NCBI GenBank assembly: GCA_032433595.1
Contig: JASWJB010000081.1
Location: 79,163 to 143,162, forward strand
Length of the DNA: 64,000 nt
From: Conoideocrella luteorostrata
Taxonomy: Eukaryota > Ascomycota > Sordariomycetes > Hypocreales > Clavicipitaceae
Direction: 5' to 3'
Below the pieces are notes generated by a model. The model did no database searches. It was given only the letters and a program-made list of their open reading frames with translations, and was not told the DNA's origin. Numbering within the stretch: the first letter of the stretch is position 1; every line of letters begins with the position of its first letter. Shown here one piece after another: positions 22,423-32,919 of the stretch. The translations under genes were made by a program, and so were the position numbers.

Positions 22423-24776
22423 CATAGCTTCGCAACATGGCATGGGGCAACAGTCTCAATAGTCCGGGGCTTGCGGCTCCCAGACCCAACCTCAAGGATC
22501 TGTTGTTGTACTGAATGTATTTCGGAGTATTGTCAACTATAATAGCGCCCTAAATAAAGGTAGGTTGATAGGTGCTCCGTACCGAGCATGTACAATACAT
22601 AAGTACTCCGTACAAATAGTCTCAACTGGCAAATCTGGCACTAGTATCAATTGGTCTCGTGGCTTGAGCAAGCCTGCCGAGCGCTGACGTGCCGCCACAC
22701 GCCTCACCCCCAGGACTCCACAAACCGCCACCCCTCCAACTAGTATAACTAAACCTCCGTGATGGCTGTGCCATGCCTCCTTCTTTCGTCTCGGGAGAGA
22801 GAGGAAGGTGGACTGGAAAACAGATGGAAAGGGAAAAGGGCTGGACCCACTCCTCCCCTTGAACCCTCAACTCGTGCGTCGCCCCCCCGGGGCGCCTTCG
22901 CTCACACCAACTTTTGAAGCAGCCCCGACTTTTTTGTTGCTTCGCTCCTCCGTCCGACTCGACCCAGGCCGGAACCAACTTTTTTTTTCCCCATTCCGCC
23001 CTAAAACGCTTGCCACTTACCAACCATGAAGTTGAGGAGAACTCCGTACAATAGGCGCACACATAGGTGGGTGGCACGGTGGATCATTGATAATGCGAGG
23101 TCATCGCCCAAGTCTTTTTCCCACGGTTGGTTGCCAGTTGCTAGGTTCCATCATCTATTTCACAGTTGACGGTACCAGATGCTTCCACGAAAATGACCAC
23201 AAAACATGGTCACAAAGATGAACGGCCCCGCCGACAATATATCAGGAAGCAGCAGGCCAGCAAGCCCCAAGGTTTGTCTCCAACCTCCGTTTCTAACAGG
23301 AGGCTCCACCATCTCGGTCCCTCTCCTGAGTCGTCAGAGCCAAGCCTTTTGTCCTGCAGCCCAAAGTTGCAAGGTTTTGTTTGGCTTGGTTGCTAAAGTG
23401 CCTAGCCCAGTTCCCGCTGACGTGCCCTGTTGTACCAAGTTCCACAATCCCCCCCGACCGACAGCCGTCAACAGATCGGCTTGTCCCATCCGTTAATCCA
23501 AGTTTGCTGTTGGTGATGATTCGACAAAGCGATCAGCCTTCCACCTGGGAGCACGGAGTAGTTGAGCCCCTTGTGCTCAACGGGTGTTTGCAAGCGTATG
23601 ATTTGACTGTCCTACCGAAACATCCCGTACCACATCGAACTTTGCTGCCACTTGGACAAAGCCCCCAACTTACGGGAGGTAAGCTGCCTGCTAAAGTGTA
23701 TCTGACATGATGGTGAACAGACCAATTGATCGCGCCGCCGCAATAGACTCGAAGTGACTGCAACGTTGTGCGCTGTGGCACCCACCATCTCACTGGCTTG
23801 CTTGGGCGGCGATACAAGTAAAACAACAGAGCGAATGTATCACGATTACGGTAAGATGCTCCGGTTTGGCATGATAACCCGTCACGAGATACTGCACACG
23901 TCGCGCATTAATTTGCATCGATTTACTCCGTACAACTATATGCGATTTATGATCGGCAAGTGCTGTTGTCGCATGGCATATGTGAACCCTTTCCCACGTT
24001 GATTTGCTTGTCCTTCGCGCACCATCGAATGATGAGCAACCTATCAGTTGCAATGCTCTGTAGATACGGTGAAGAAGATTGACGGTTTGCTTTGTGTGCT
24101 TATTCTTGCAGTCGAGCACCGGCTCTTACTCGCGTCCGATCACGCTGACTAGTCAACTGCATCTGTGTGCTCCATGAAGATAGGCCAGTGGACAAAATAG
24201 TATTCTATGTTGTGTGTTCGACATATCTTCTCGTTCCAGTTTTACTTATTCATTGGCAGCAAGCTGCGTTTTTGCTCTAGGCCATCACTACACGCATCAA
24301 TCCTTGGCGAGCAAATACCAGTCCTCGATAGCCTCAGCCTGTCATTTCCGCCCCAGGGCGTCAGGAATCGAGACAATCAGAGAGACTCCATGCTACTTCG
24401 TACTAGCATTGCGGCGGCACGCAATGTCTCAGCCAAAAGCAGGGCCCGTCCGTCGCCATCTCCGCCCGCAAGACAATCTCCAGTCCAGTCTACTCCGTAA
24501 CTATTAGTCGTGTTCAATCGTACACCTAGCCCCACAGCAGGCGGGGCGTGAACCCTCCTTACGTTATTCATCCACCTACCCTGGATGGCTCGATTTTAGT
24601 TATTGCATATTGAGACTTCTTTGCAATTAATTGGCCATGGCATGGCTAAATTTATTTTCAGTTGGTTCATAACTAGTTGCTCAGCATTTTCTGGAATGAA
24701 GGCCTGGCTGTTTTTGTCTCTCTCGACCTGTTGCTTAGAGTATCACTTACTACCCGTGCCCCGCCCCACCATGTAT

Positions 24777-25690
24777 GGTGGTGCTGAACGGTTCAACGCG
24801 CACTTTTCAACATTCGACGCGTTCAACCACGAAACTGGCTGCAATGAGCGTCCGAGGCATGAAAAGCAAAGTAGAGATTCGTGTCAATGAGGCTCTTCAA
24901 TATATTGACGATAATCCAGGCGCTAAAATCGCGGCGGTTGCCCGGGACTGCGATATCTCACGCTACAGACTACTACGACGATTGGGCCAAGAGAAGGCAG
25001 CAAAGCACACCATTCAAAGTTATCTGATGAAGAAGAGGTTGCCTTATGCAGCTATATTGATAGACTTTACAGTATTAGCTTTGCCGTACGAGCTGAATTT
25101 ATCACGGATGCTGCAAATTACATTCTAAGAGAGGGCTCCAGCTAGCTTAACAGAGCCACTTAATGTTGTTGGAAACCTCTGGACCACAAGGTTTATCTAG
25201 CGGCATTAATATTAAAGGTATCTGCAAAGGAAGCTTGATTCTAAGTTTTAGTCTTCTTAGAATATGCAATAGGTCCTAGAATGTTACGAGAAGCTAGGTA
25301 ACTTTATAGATAATAAAGAAATTCTTCCTGACGATACCTGGAACATGAATGAGACAGGGTTTCGGATAGGTATTAGAAAAGATCAGCTTATTATTATTCA
25401 GAGAAAAAGAGCACATTATTTTAGTATACCAGAAAATCGCGAGTTAGCTACTGTAGTTGAAGGTATTTCAGCTGTGGGCATATTCCTTCCTGCATTCCTT
25501 ATTCTAACTGGTTAGCAGCATATAGAAAGTGGTATTATATCAAAGAGCTTAAAGCAAATACGTAGATTATGGTCCCAGGTACTGGCTATATAAAATAATC
25601 AGATTAGTCTTCAGTGGTTGAAGCATTTTGACCAGCATGCAAAGTCAATTAGCGGGAAGCGCCTACTAATTCCGGATAAGAATTGCGACT
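24777..25690 (+). mobile_element. decayed pogo/Fot1-type (Tc1-mariner superfamily) transposon relic
   Basis: Fragments of a fungal pogo-family transposase in order on the plus strand but with stops and frame changes. The N-terminal HTH reads VEIRVNEALQYIDDNPGA then IAAVARDCDISRYRLLRRLG (about 24870-24990). The second HTH end reads VGNLWTTRFI followed by a stop (about 25168-25200). The catalytic-core start reads DDTWNMNETGFRIGIRKDQL then RKRAHYFSIPENRELATVVE and GISAVGIFLPAFLILTG, again followed by a stop (about 25335-25515). A later fragment reads QWLKHF-like GWLKHFDQHAKSISGKRLLI (about 25610-25675). These match the order of the DDE_1 transposase family. The sequence is TpA-rich with TAG/TAA at expected sense codons, which fits repeat-induced point mutation (inference). 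I could not define terminal inverted repeats or the target-site duplication. Confidence 0.8.
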
Positions 25691-26084
25691 GGGATGTCTA
25701 TGGTGCTGTTTTCCCTTTCGTCTCACATGAATAATGGGCATTGCAGCGTAATTTTTATGTCTCACTGCATAAATGGAAGGATTGATAATGCAGCGCATCA
25801 TGGTAGTCGTGGCAGGGACACGGACCACGGACCACGGTATCCCATCTTTTGCGCTGGTTCAATGAGTCAATCGAATTCGCTTATCTCTTGCTATGCATCA
25901 AATGTCATTAGACAAACCAAACCCGCCTGCCATAAGCTCCAGCTATTATGTCACTAACAGCGTCCTAAACTTCCCGACTGCATCTTCAATAATGGGTATT
26001 ATGTTCCCGCGAACAAGCTGATAGAAAAGTAAGGAAACCCGCAACGCAGAGCCCAACACCAATTACATACCCGGATTTACTTAG
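25691..26084. other. short spacer between transposon relic and TMEM115 gene
   Basis: Nearly 400 bp of AT-rich sequence with no supported gene. It may hold the 3' end of the transposon relic and the 3' flank of the membrane-protein gene. Confidence 0.5.
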
Positions 26085-27264
26085 TTAATTCTTGCCATCG
26101 TCGTGATCTGGCTCAAACTTAGTCTCCCCAAGCACGTCGCCAGGCTTTGATGCCATGGCAGTATGTGTATTCAGTTGCGGTTGAGTCTGCACTGTTGGGC
26201 CGCTGGGCTGCACAGGAGGAGGCCCCCGACTCGCTGGACCTGCTGAGGCAGCACTAAGTCTTTGGTCGAGGGCCTTGAGGGCAATAGCTCTTCTGCGCTC
26301 TGCTTCGGCGCGAGCGGTGCCGGGTGTTCCTCGTTGCAAGGCGCGGTCACCGCGGGCCATATCTGCATGAGAGAAAGGCGTGCAGAGACGAATAGCGACA
26401 AGGATCTCGAAGATTTTATCTGAAAGTGCTCCAACAAAGGGCTTGACCGGTCCAGGAAAGAACTCGGCGAAGGCGAATGTTTCACTGGCATCGCCTCGTA
26501 GGGAGGTTGGTTGTGAGGAGTCCAAGTCGGGGAACACGGTCTTATAGAATCGGAGGTAAGTCCAGCTGACTAGAAAGCCGAACATGGCTTGCCACACAGC
26601 AGCTCGGGAGAGAAGAGGAGTCAACGATAGGACTGTCACGATGCCGATGTACAGGATCGGAAGCCGAGGGACTTTGAGGGATAGAATGCCGCGGAATAGA
26701 GTGACGGTATGAGCTGGGATGAGCTGGCTGAAGGCGACGAGGAAGGCGACTTGAATAGAGACACCGCCAGCAATATTTGTGAGACTAGAAAATAGGTAGA
26801 ATGTTAGCTATTGAAAGAAAAACGGTTGTCTATATCTCTACTAGAAATGAAAGCCAGAAGGGGGGGGGGGGGGAGGGCATGCCATACGTCCAGCTCTCAT
26901 TCCGAGTAAGAGTAAAAAAGAATATCATGACAAGAAACGTCAGAACATTAGGGACCAGAGTGACCAAAGCCAAAAACTTAGCCAAATCCGCTGATGACCA
27001 AGCTCTTTCCAGGTACCGTCCGCCATGGTACAGCGTCAACCCCGAAATTGCCAGCGTAAAGATGTTGCTCTCGACCAAGGCCGAAGTTAGGAATGTCCAC
27101 GGGTATAAGAGCGAGAGCTGCGGCACAAGAGTGAGGTACGGAATGACGATATGAGAGTGTTCGGTCCATTGGCGGTATCGAATCGCTGCGCTGAGGAGAG
27201 ATTGGAAGAGAAGGACTATTAAAATGGCGCGGGTGATTGGGGGTATATTTATTCTTGGAGGCAT
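26085..27264 (-). CDS. TMEM115/DUF1751 rhomboid-like integral membrane protein
   Basis: Multi-pass membrane protein of the eukaryotic DUF1751/TMEM115 family, related in fold to rhomboids but not expected to be a protease; family members act in the Golgi/secretory pathway. Exons on the minus strand: 26888-27264 and 26085-26784, giving 358 residues. The junction joins RNESW to TLTNIAGGVSIQVAFLVAFS, which restores a continuous membrane core. The start MPPRINIPPITRAILIVLLF leads directly into the first transmembrane segment. Other hydrophobic segments include IVIPYLTLVPQLSLLYPWTF, LAKFLALVTLVPNVLTFLVM and PILYIGIVTVLSLTPLLS. The cytosolic tail is charged and Pro/Gln-rich (ARAEAERRRAIALKALDQRL). 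The 103-nt intron contains a G14 tract at 26860-26873. The gene is divergent from the PQ-loop gene, with about 620 bp between starts. Confidence 0.88.
26860..26873. repeat. G14 tract in the TMEM115-family gene intron
   Basis: A 14-base G run on the plus strand, a C run in the sense direction, beginning about 14 nt after the 5' splice site of the intron. This position is strikingly like that of the tract in rpl3 intron 4. Confidence 0.9.
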
Positions 27265-27888
27265 CGTGAAAGGGGTTGCCTGGTTGAGCGATGCGTATGA
27301 TTTAGAGATTCATAGGCGAAGGGCTTTGCTGGTGCGGGTTTCGCAAGCTATATCGGATAGTGGAGGTCTGAAATTCGGCTTCGGTACCTGCCTGGATGGC
27401 GGAAAGCGTCGAGCTTCCTCTTGGAGACGTTACTAAGTCTACTCCGTATTGAGGTCGCAAACAGGTGTGTGAGTAGCACGTGCTAGGGGAGCTCTGATGG
27501 TTTCGTGCTATGTGGCTGGAACAATGGTTGCTGCCTGAGGCTAACACTCACGCCAGGCAGGGAATGGGCCAACGTATCGATACACTGCGCTGCAGAGCAG
27601 AGCCTGCACGGATTGAACAGTAGATAATGCTTCTATGGTAATTAATTTGAAACTTCTGCGACCTGGACGGCTTTGGGTGTGACTGCCGTGGCGGTGGCGC
27701 CAGGGTTGCGATGATGACAGGTGAAATACAGACCCAGTTAACACTTCCACACCCAAACGCCGTTCTTGTTGCTTTCGTAGTTATTAAGAACCACAGTTTG
27801 TCGTGCCTCTCAATCAAATCATTGAAAAAATTGCAGAGATTGCAAAAATCTCAAAAATCGAAGACCTTTCGAGCACTTGGAATCGAGA

Positions 27889-28950
27889 ATGGATATACCC
27901 GTCGCCGCCAACACACTCGGCATATTTGGTGCAGCGAGCAAAGTTGCACGTCTATCAGATAGCTGGGGCTCTGACCTCGTAGTGCTAACAAGACCTCAGA
28001 TGTGCTGGTCTATACAGGTGAGTTTCGAGTAGCTTCATGGCGAAGCAGAAACCTGTGTCGACAGACGTCCAGCTCATACCCCAAATTGCTGTCAACCACC
28101 GACGTCGCAATGCTACAAGCCTCCAGCCGTCAATGATGATGCTCTGGCTGGGCCGGCGTACCGCTCGGTGTATATAATATCGTCGAGGGGTTCAACATCG
28201 CGCTTCGAATACAACCTCAGATTCTCACCTTGCTCAGCCTGATTATCTGGACCCAATGCTATTATTACAAAAAAGTAGGTCTTCGTGGTTGTTGTAAGAA
28301 GCCGGCTCAGTGCGATTAATATCTTGGACGAGGGATGGTCCGTTTCGAGGTCGTTGCTGACTCTGGTGCCGATTGTAATCATAATGGGGGGATCTCAAGC
28401 GGCCTTGATAGTAGGACTTCGCATCCTAAAATCACGAAATGTTACTTGGCCAATGATTGCCATGGCTGTGCTGTCCGCGAGTTTGCTTGCAGCCGGTGTG
28501 CTGCGTTATTTTTGGGACATTTGGCGACATCGAACGGTACGAGGTATCTCGTTTCTGTTTGTGGGGATCGACGTAGCCGGCGATTTAATTTCTCTAGTTT
28601 TAGTCTTCTCTCAGCCTAAAATCGATATTCTGGGTATGGCCATCTATGGCACGGATCTGGTCTTGTGGCTTGGTGTTTTCGCATGTGGAGGATATTATAA
28701 CTTTCTTCCTTGGGCTAGGAGGAAATGGTTCACAGGCGAGGAGACTGCTTCGGAATCTGCTGGTGATGCGCATGAGCAGGTCAATGAAGCACACGGGAAC
28801 ATTTACAAGCATGATTTATCGTCGTCGGCTTCTGTTTTTCGCACAGCATCAGCTACGTCAGATGGCCTGCGTTCTAGGACGAATGGCACCCGGAATTGGG
28901 CGTATAGATCCAGATCCGTAGTGTGTACACGTGCGTCATGTAACGAATGA
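27889..28950 (+). CDS. PQ-loop repeat membrane protein with an apparent 2-nt frame break
   Basis: Seven-helix-type PQ-loop protein, a family that includes vacuolar/lysosomal amino-acid exporters and related transporters; the substrate here is unknown. My model is 27889-27933, 28000-28017 (an 18-nt micro-exon), 28073-28274 and 28333-28950. It reads MDIPVAANTLGIFGA + MCWSIQ + LIPQIAVNHRRRNATSLQPS, with LIPQI as the first PQ motif. Then the frame must change near 28145 to continue WAGVPLGVYNIVEGFNIALR and IQPQILTLLSLIIWTQCYYY. The rest reads GWSVSRSLLTLVPIVIIMGG, VLRYFWDIWRHRTVRGISFL and TDLVLWLGVFACGGYYNFLP, then a hydrophilic tail. Exons sum to two bases short of a multiple of three, consistent with a 2-nt loss within a TGG-CTGG context. 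Intron 1 appears to use a GC donor (GCGAGC) with a clear TGCTAAC branch point. It may be a recent pseudogene or contain a sequence error. Confidence 0.7.
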
Positions 28951-31900
28951 TTATTGCTTATGAAACACTTGTCTTGAACGGTTTTGCTCTACACCCTGGG
29001 AAACACAAGGCAGAGTTGTTTCATGAGGTCCGCTCCTGGTATGACCAAGGTGGCTCAACGTTCAATGACCAACATACATAATCCGTGCTTCGAACAAAAA
29101 AACCTGCTTGTTAGGTAAACCCGCAGAGGATTGGAGCCGGGGCTGATGATCCCAAAATAGGTAGTGCGGATCGAATGGGTGTTGGAAGCTCACATGATAC
29201 GGCCGCAGTCGAGCGGAATGCTATGTCTCAATCTGGCTTTTGCCTTCGATATTGCCGAGAGGGGACCATAAGGCAGTTGCATGGCATCGCACAGTTTTCC
29301 ATCCTCAAACACAAGATGTAATGCGTCGTAGCCGCGGCACTGAGAGACCGAACAACGAAGTGGTTCACACAGTGGAAGGATTTTTGCTCGCCGCCGATGT
29401 GCCTCGTTACTTATGCATAGGAGTAGCAACTTGGCACGCTCCCCGACGAGGCTTTCAAATCTGTCTGTCCGTCTGTCTGCATATAGCCGGACGCATCCCT
29501 GTAAAGCGCCATGCAAATCGCCTTGTGGTCTCGTGTGGTGGCCATTTTTGACTCGCCCGAGCCGCTCCGAGGGCGTCGTAATCTGGCAGACAGATGCCTT
29601 GACAGGACATGCATTAAATCCGTCTAATGGCCTTCTAAAATCAACTCTTCGTCCTGTGATTTGAAAATCATTGCCTGCCAACTGTGTGGGGCCGTCTGGA
29701 AATCCTACAAGTGAGGTGCTGGCTAGTTAGTTACCTGGCCTAGCTGGTCATGGCCTGCGACGGAAAGCGAATATTGATCAGGGCATGCATGCACAGACCC
29801 CTAGCTGACCCTGGTTCACCCCTGTTATCGGAGCCAGTCTTGCCAGCCAAGCTGTTCGTCCCGTCATTGGACTGGCCAGACCTCTCATGTCGAAACCCTT
29901 GCTGGCTGTGAGTGAGCCTTAACCACCGCAATTCAACAGCCGATCTACACCAGTCTCAGATTCCAGAGCGTGACAGTGAAAGTGTTGTAGGCTCCACCTC
30001 CCCTCCGCCTCCGCCTCCGCCTCCGCGGCGTTGTTACTTCTCCCTTGACCTAACAAGCCTCCCAGGCATGACAAGACTGTATTCGGCAGAATCGCAGTCA
30101 TGAACACCAAGGATGGAATACTCCGTGACATTGATATACAGTATGGCTCTTTGTGTAAGTATATGTACAGCAACGCATGATAGGTTCCAGCGCCCTGTTG
30201 CTCCGAGTGTACGTTACAATGCAAATTACGCCGCAGGCTTGAATTGATGGGACGAATGCAGGGTGGCCATCTTGTCCCCCGTGAGGCGGCGCTGGGGTTG
30301 TCCGCTTGGCCCCCTCAAGCCAGGATCTCAGTTCCCAGGCGGTCGGCAGCCCGCAAACGAAGTCAGAAGGTGCTGGCTCGTTGGATGTGCTGGCTGAGCG
30401 ACAATGACTCCTTCAAATTCTTGCTTGGCTCATTCGTCGAGGAATGCCAGTCTGATCGTTCACAACATGACAGTGGCCGCCTGTCTCCGTGTTCCGCGTC
30501 GGAGGGCTAGGACACGAGTTATTGTGTTGCACAACTACGGAGTACCCACGAGCACAGCTACATGGAGGCCCTGGCAGCAGCGGCCCTGAAATGCTAAACA
30601 ATCTCAGCCTTCTGTCGGCCGATCCTGAGCTAGGGAGAAGGCAGACGTTGAGGGCAACATTGTACCTATCACCTGGTCACTGATTGCTGCATCTGGCGCC
30701 ACCCATCTCCGCTCCAGGGTCGTCCTTTACGATCCCACCTTGAATTGGTCGTCAACCAGTCAAAACCTTCAACCCCATGCCCTGCCATGTACAATGCAGC
30801 CATGTCTTACTATATTGTGTTATGGCTAGTGCTGTGCGAAAGCAAAGCCATACCAACTAGTACTACAAGTAGGTCATCGATGACGGGACACGCACTCACA
30901 CCTCATCCACTTTGTCTATTTCGGTTCGCCTGGGCGTAGCGCACGGATTCGCCTTCTCCTTACGATGCATTGGATGGCGCGGCTCAGAAACAAGTTGGCT
31001 GTAAAATATAATTATTTCTGCCAGCACTGCTCCATACTCCATAAATAATATGCCCATAGTCCATGCCCGGGTAGTTATTCCGTATACTAGTGCAACAGCG
31101 GGTGCTGCGGTAGACGGACGCACACATTATTGTATTTTCTATATGTACCAGTATGGAGCCACGGTTTCGTTCCCACAGCGTGGCAGATTCGTTTCGCCTG
31201 TCTCAAGTTGTTCTTCATGACAGGCATGTGGCATTCCATCATTCTGAAGCCCACAAGTGATACATATGCACCAGAGAGTGCACCGTACTCCGACCCCATA
31301 CAGTGTATCCACCCGTTAGTCCACCCCCTTTGCCTGCTGCCCTTGTGAACCACGGATGACGAGAATTCCCGTACTCCGTACTCCGTACTGAAGACAAGAG
31401 ACAGCAGAGGCAGGGGGCCAGATTGCAAAGTCGACGATCCAGTAACGTCGATTTTCTGAGGAAGTGCTGTGGAAATGAAATGGAAATGCAACGAATGCCC
31501 AGCTGGGATTCCATCGGTGTGGGGGGAATAGTCACGAAGGGGTCCGTCGGTGAAGGGCTCAATGAGATCGACGAATGCAAGATCTCTGACCTCCGGATTG
31601 ACTACTCCGCAGAGCCGATTCCTTTACTGAGATGCATTCTCTGTAGTAACTACACTATCGCGTCCGAGGCCGATAACTAGCGGCTGGAGGCGGCGTTGCT
31701 AACGGGTGGCAAGTGAGGTAGGGCGGGGGAAGCAGTGACTGCTTAATAAGTATTTTCATTTGTAGCGGAGACGTAGGAAACAGCGAAGTCGACGATGTTT
31801 GTTTGGAGTACGATAACAAGGAGGAACCCACTTATTTTCCATACCCCATATTAAATCATAGCCTAACTCACCTGCGCAGATTTGGACATTGAACGACATG

Positions 31901-32919
31901 GAAGTGCACCCCACACCCCCCATGCCTGTACCATCTGTCCCTGAAGTTGCCCACTGCCTAGTTACAACTTACTCGGTACAAGCTCTCACGCACCATGGCA
32001 GTGAGCACCAACCAGCACTAGGTGGAGACCAGTTGAAAGGCAAAGGACTCGCCTTGGCTGATTCAATGTTCAATGTTGAAATGCCCTGGTACTTGCTAGC
32101 CTGCTCCTTGCTCGCGCTGCCTGCCCTGCCCGCCTGCCTGCGAGTGCTAGTTTCCGAGCCTGGCACGCACTAACGCGGCTGGCCCCAAAGCCAAAAGGCA
32201 AGGAAGAAGAACAAGAAGGGGACATGAGGGCGAGCCGAGCACAGAGTGCATGGCTCACTGCAAGGAGAGACATGCAGAAGTCAACAACTGGAGCAGGACC
32301 AGCAGCAAGAGCAGCAAAAAGGAGGCACTTGAGCAGACAGACGGCGTCTGGACAAACCAAGATTGACGCTAGGCTGACTATGGAGTACGTACGGAGTAGA
32401 TACTAGTTAGCTATGGAGTACTCCGTAGTAGACTGCAGGAAACGGACGGGCGGTTGCAGTTCGGGTGCTGTTTGGTGTCTGGCCGGTCGGTGCAGGAGCG
32501 GAGGGAGGATATCGAAGTCTCCATGCCATTGGCATCCATGTCTCCATGCCACGCCTCCAAGCGCCCCGAGTAACCCCCAAAGTAGCTTGAGCTGCCAATT
32601 GACCTCTGCCGGTACCTCGTCGCCCTGTGACCCTGCGGTCCTGGGGGCCTTGCGAGATGTGTGGATGTATGATGTGGATGTGGATGTGGATTTCATCTCT
32701 CTCTTGAATCTTCACTCACTCACTCCCTCACCTTGATTCTCACTTTTTTGCTTCATTCCGCCCCGTCAGCGCCTTCACTTGTGTCGCCCTCTGCCTGGCG
32801 ACAGCCCGACGTCGACCTCCTCACCGACGACTACCGAATTTGCAGCTCACGACTGCCCTGACCCTCATCACCCGGCCACCCGTCACTCAGCCGCCATCTA
32901 CGGCGCGCGCCTGGCAGTC
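28951..32919. other. 4-kb spacer without a supported gene
   Basis: No gene I can support. The longest frame is on the minus strand at 29190-29681 (163 codons), compositionally odd, with no recognised domain and with overlapping frames on the other strand. A CCGCCT-type repeat lies near 30003-30028. ACTCCGTA words occur near 30118, 30537, 31371-31390, 32385-32397 and 32415-32427. The final few hundred bases are pyrimidine-rich and should be the promoter and leader of the LisH-WD40 gene. Confidence 0.5.
31371..31390 (+). repeat. ACTCCGT tandem heptamers
   Basis: Two exact head-to-tail ACTCCGT units flanked by GT and a partial third unit, another tandem form of the dispersed word. Confidence 0.85.

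Larger units (their letters stand above)
18939..24774. other. 5.8-kb gene-poor spacer rich in ACTCCGTAC words
   Basis: The first few hundred bases are the CYC8 promoter. Beyond that I find no gene I can support; frames are short, overlapping and low in complexity. Around 19617-19725 a TGC/GTG-rich degenerate tandem repeat produces Cys-rich spurious frames. Between about 20000 and 24500 there are roughly fifteen copies of the ACTCCGTA word in both orientations, the highest density in the window. Homopolymer-rich, pyrimidine-rich stretches near 22800-23030 look like non-coding sequence. A non-coding RNA cannot be excluded. Confidence 0.5.

Noticed and set aside
29190..29681. 163-codon minus-strand frame
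   Set aside because: It shows no recognisable domain or splice context and has similar overlapping frames on the opposite strand; kept only as a note in the spacer entry.
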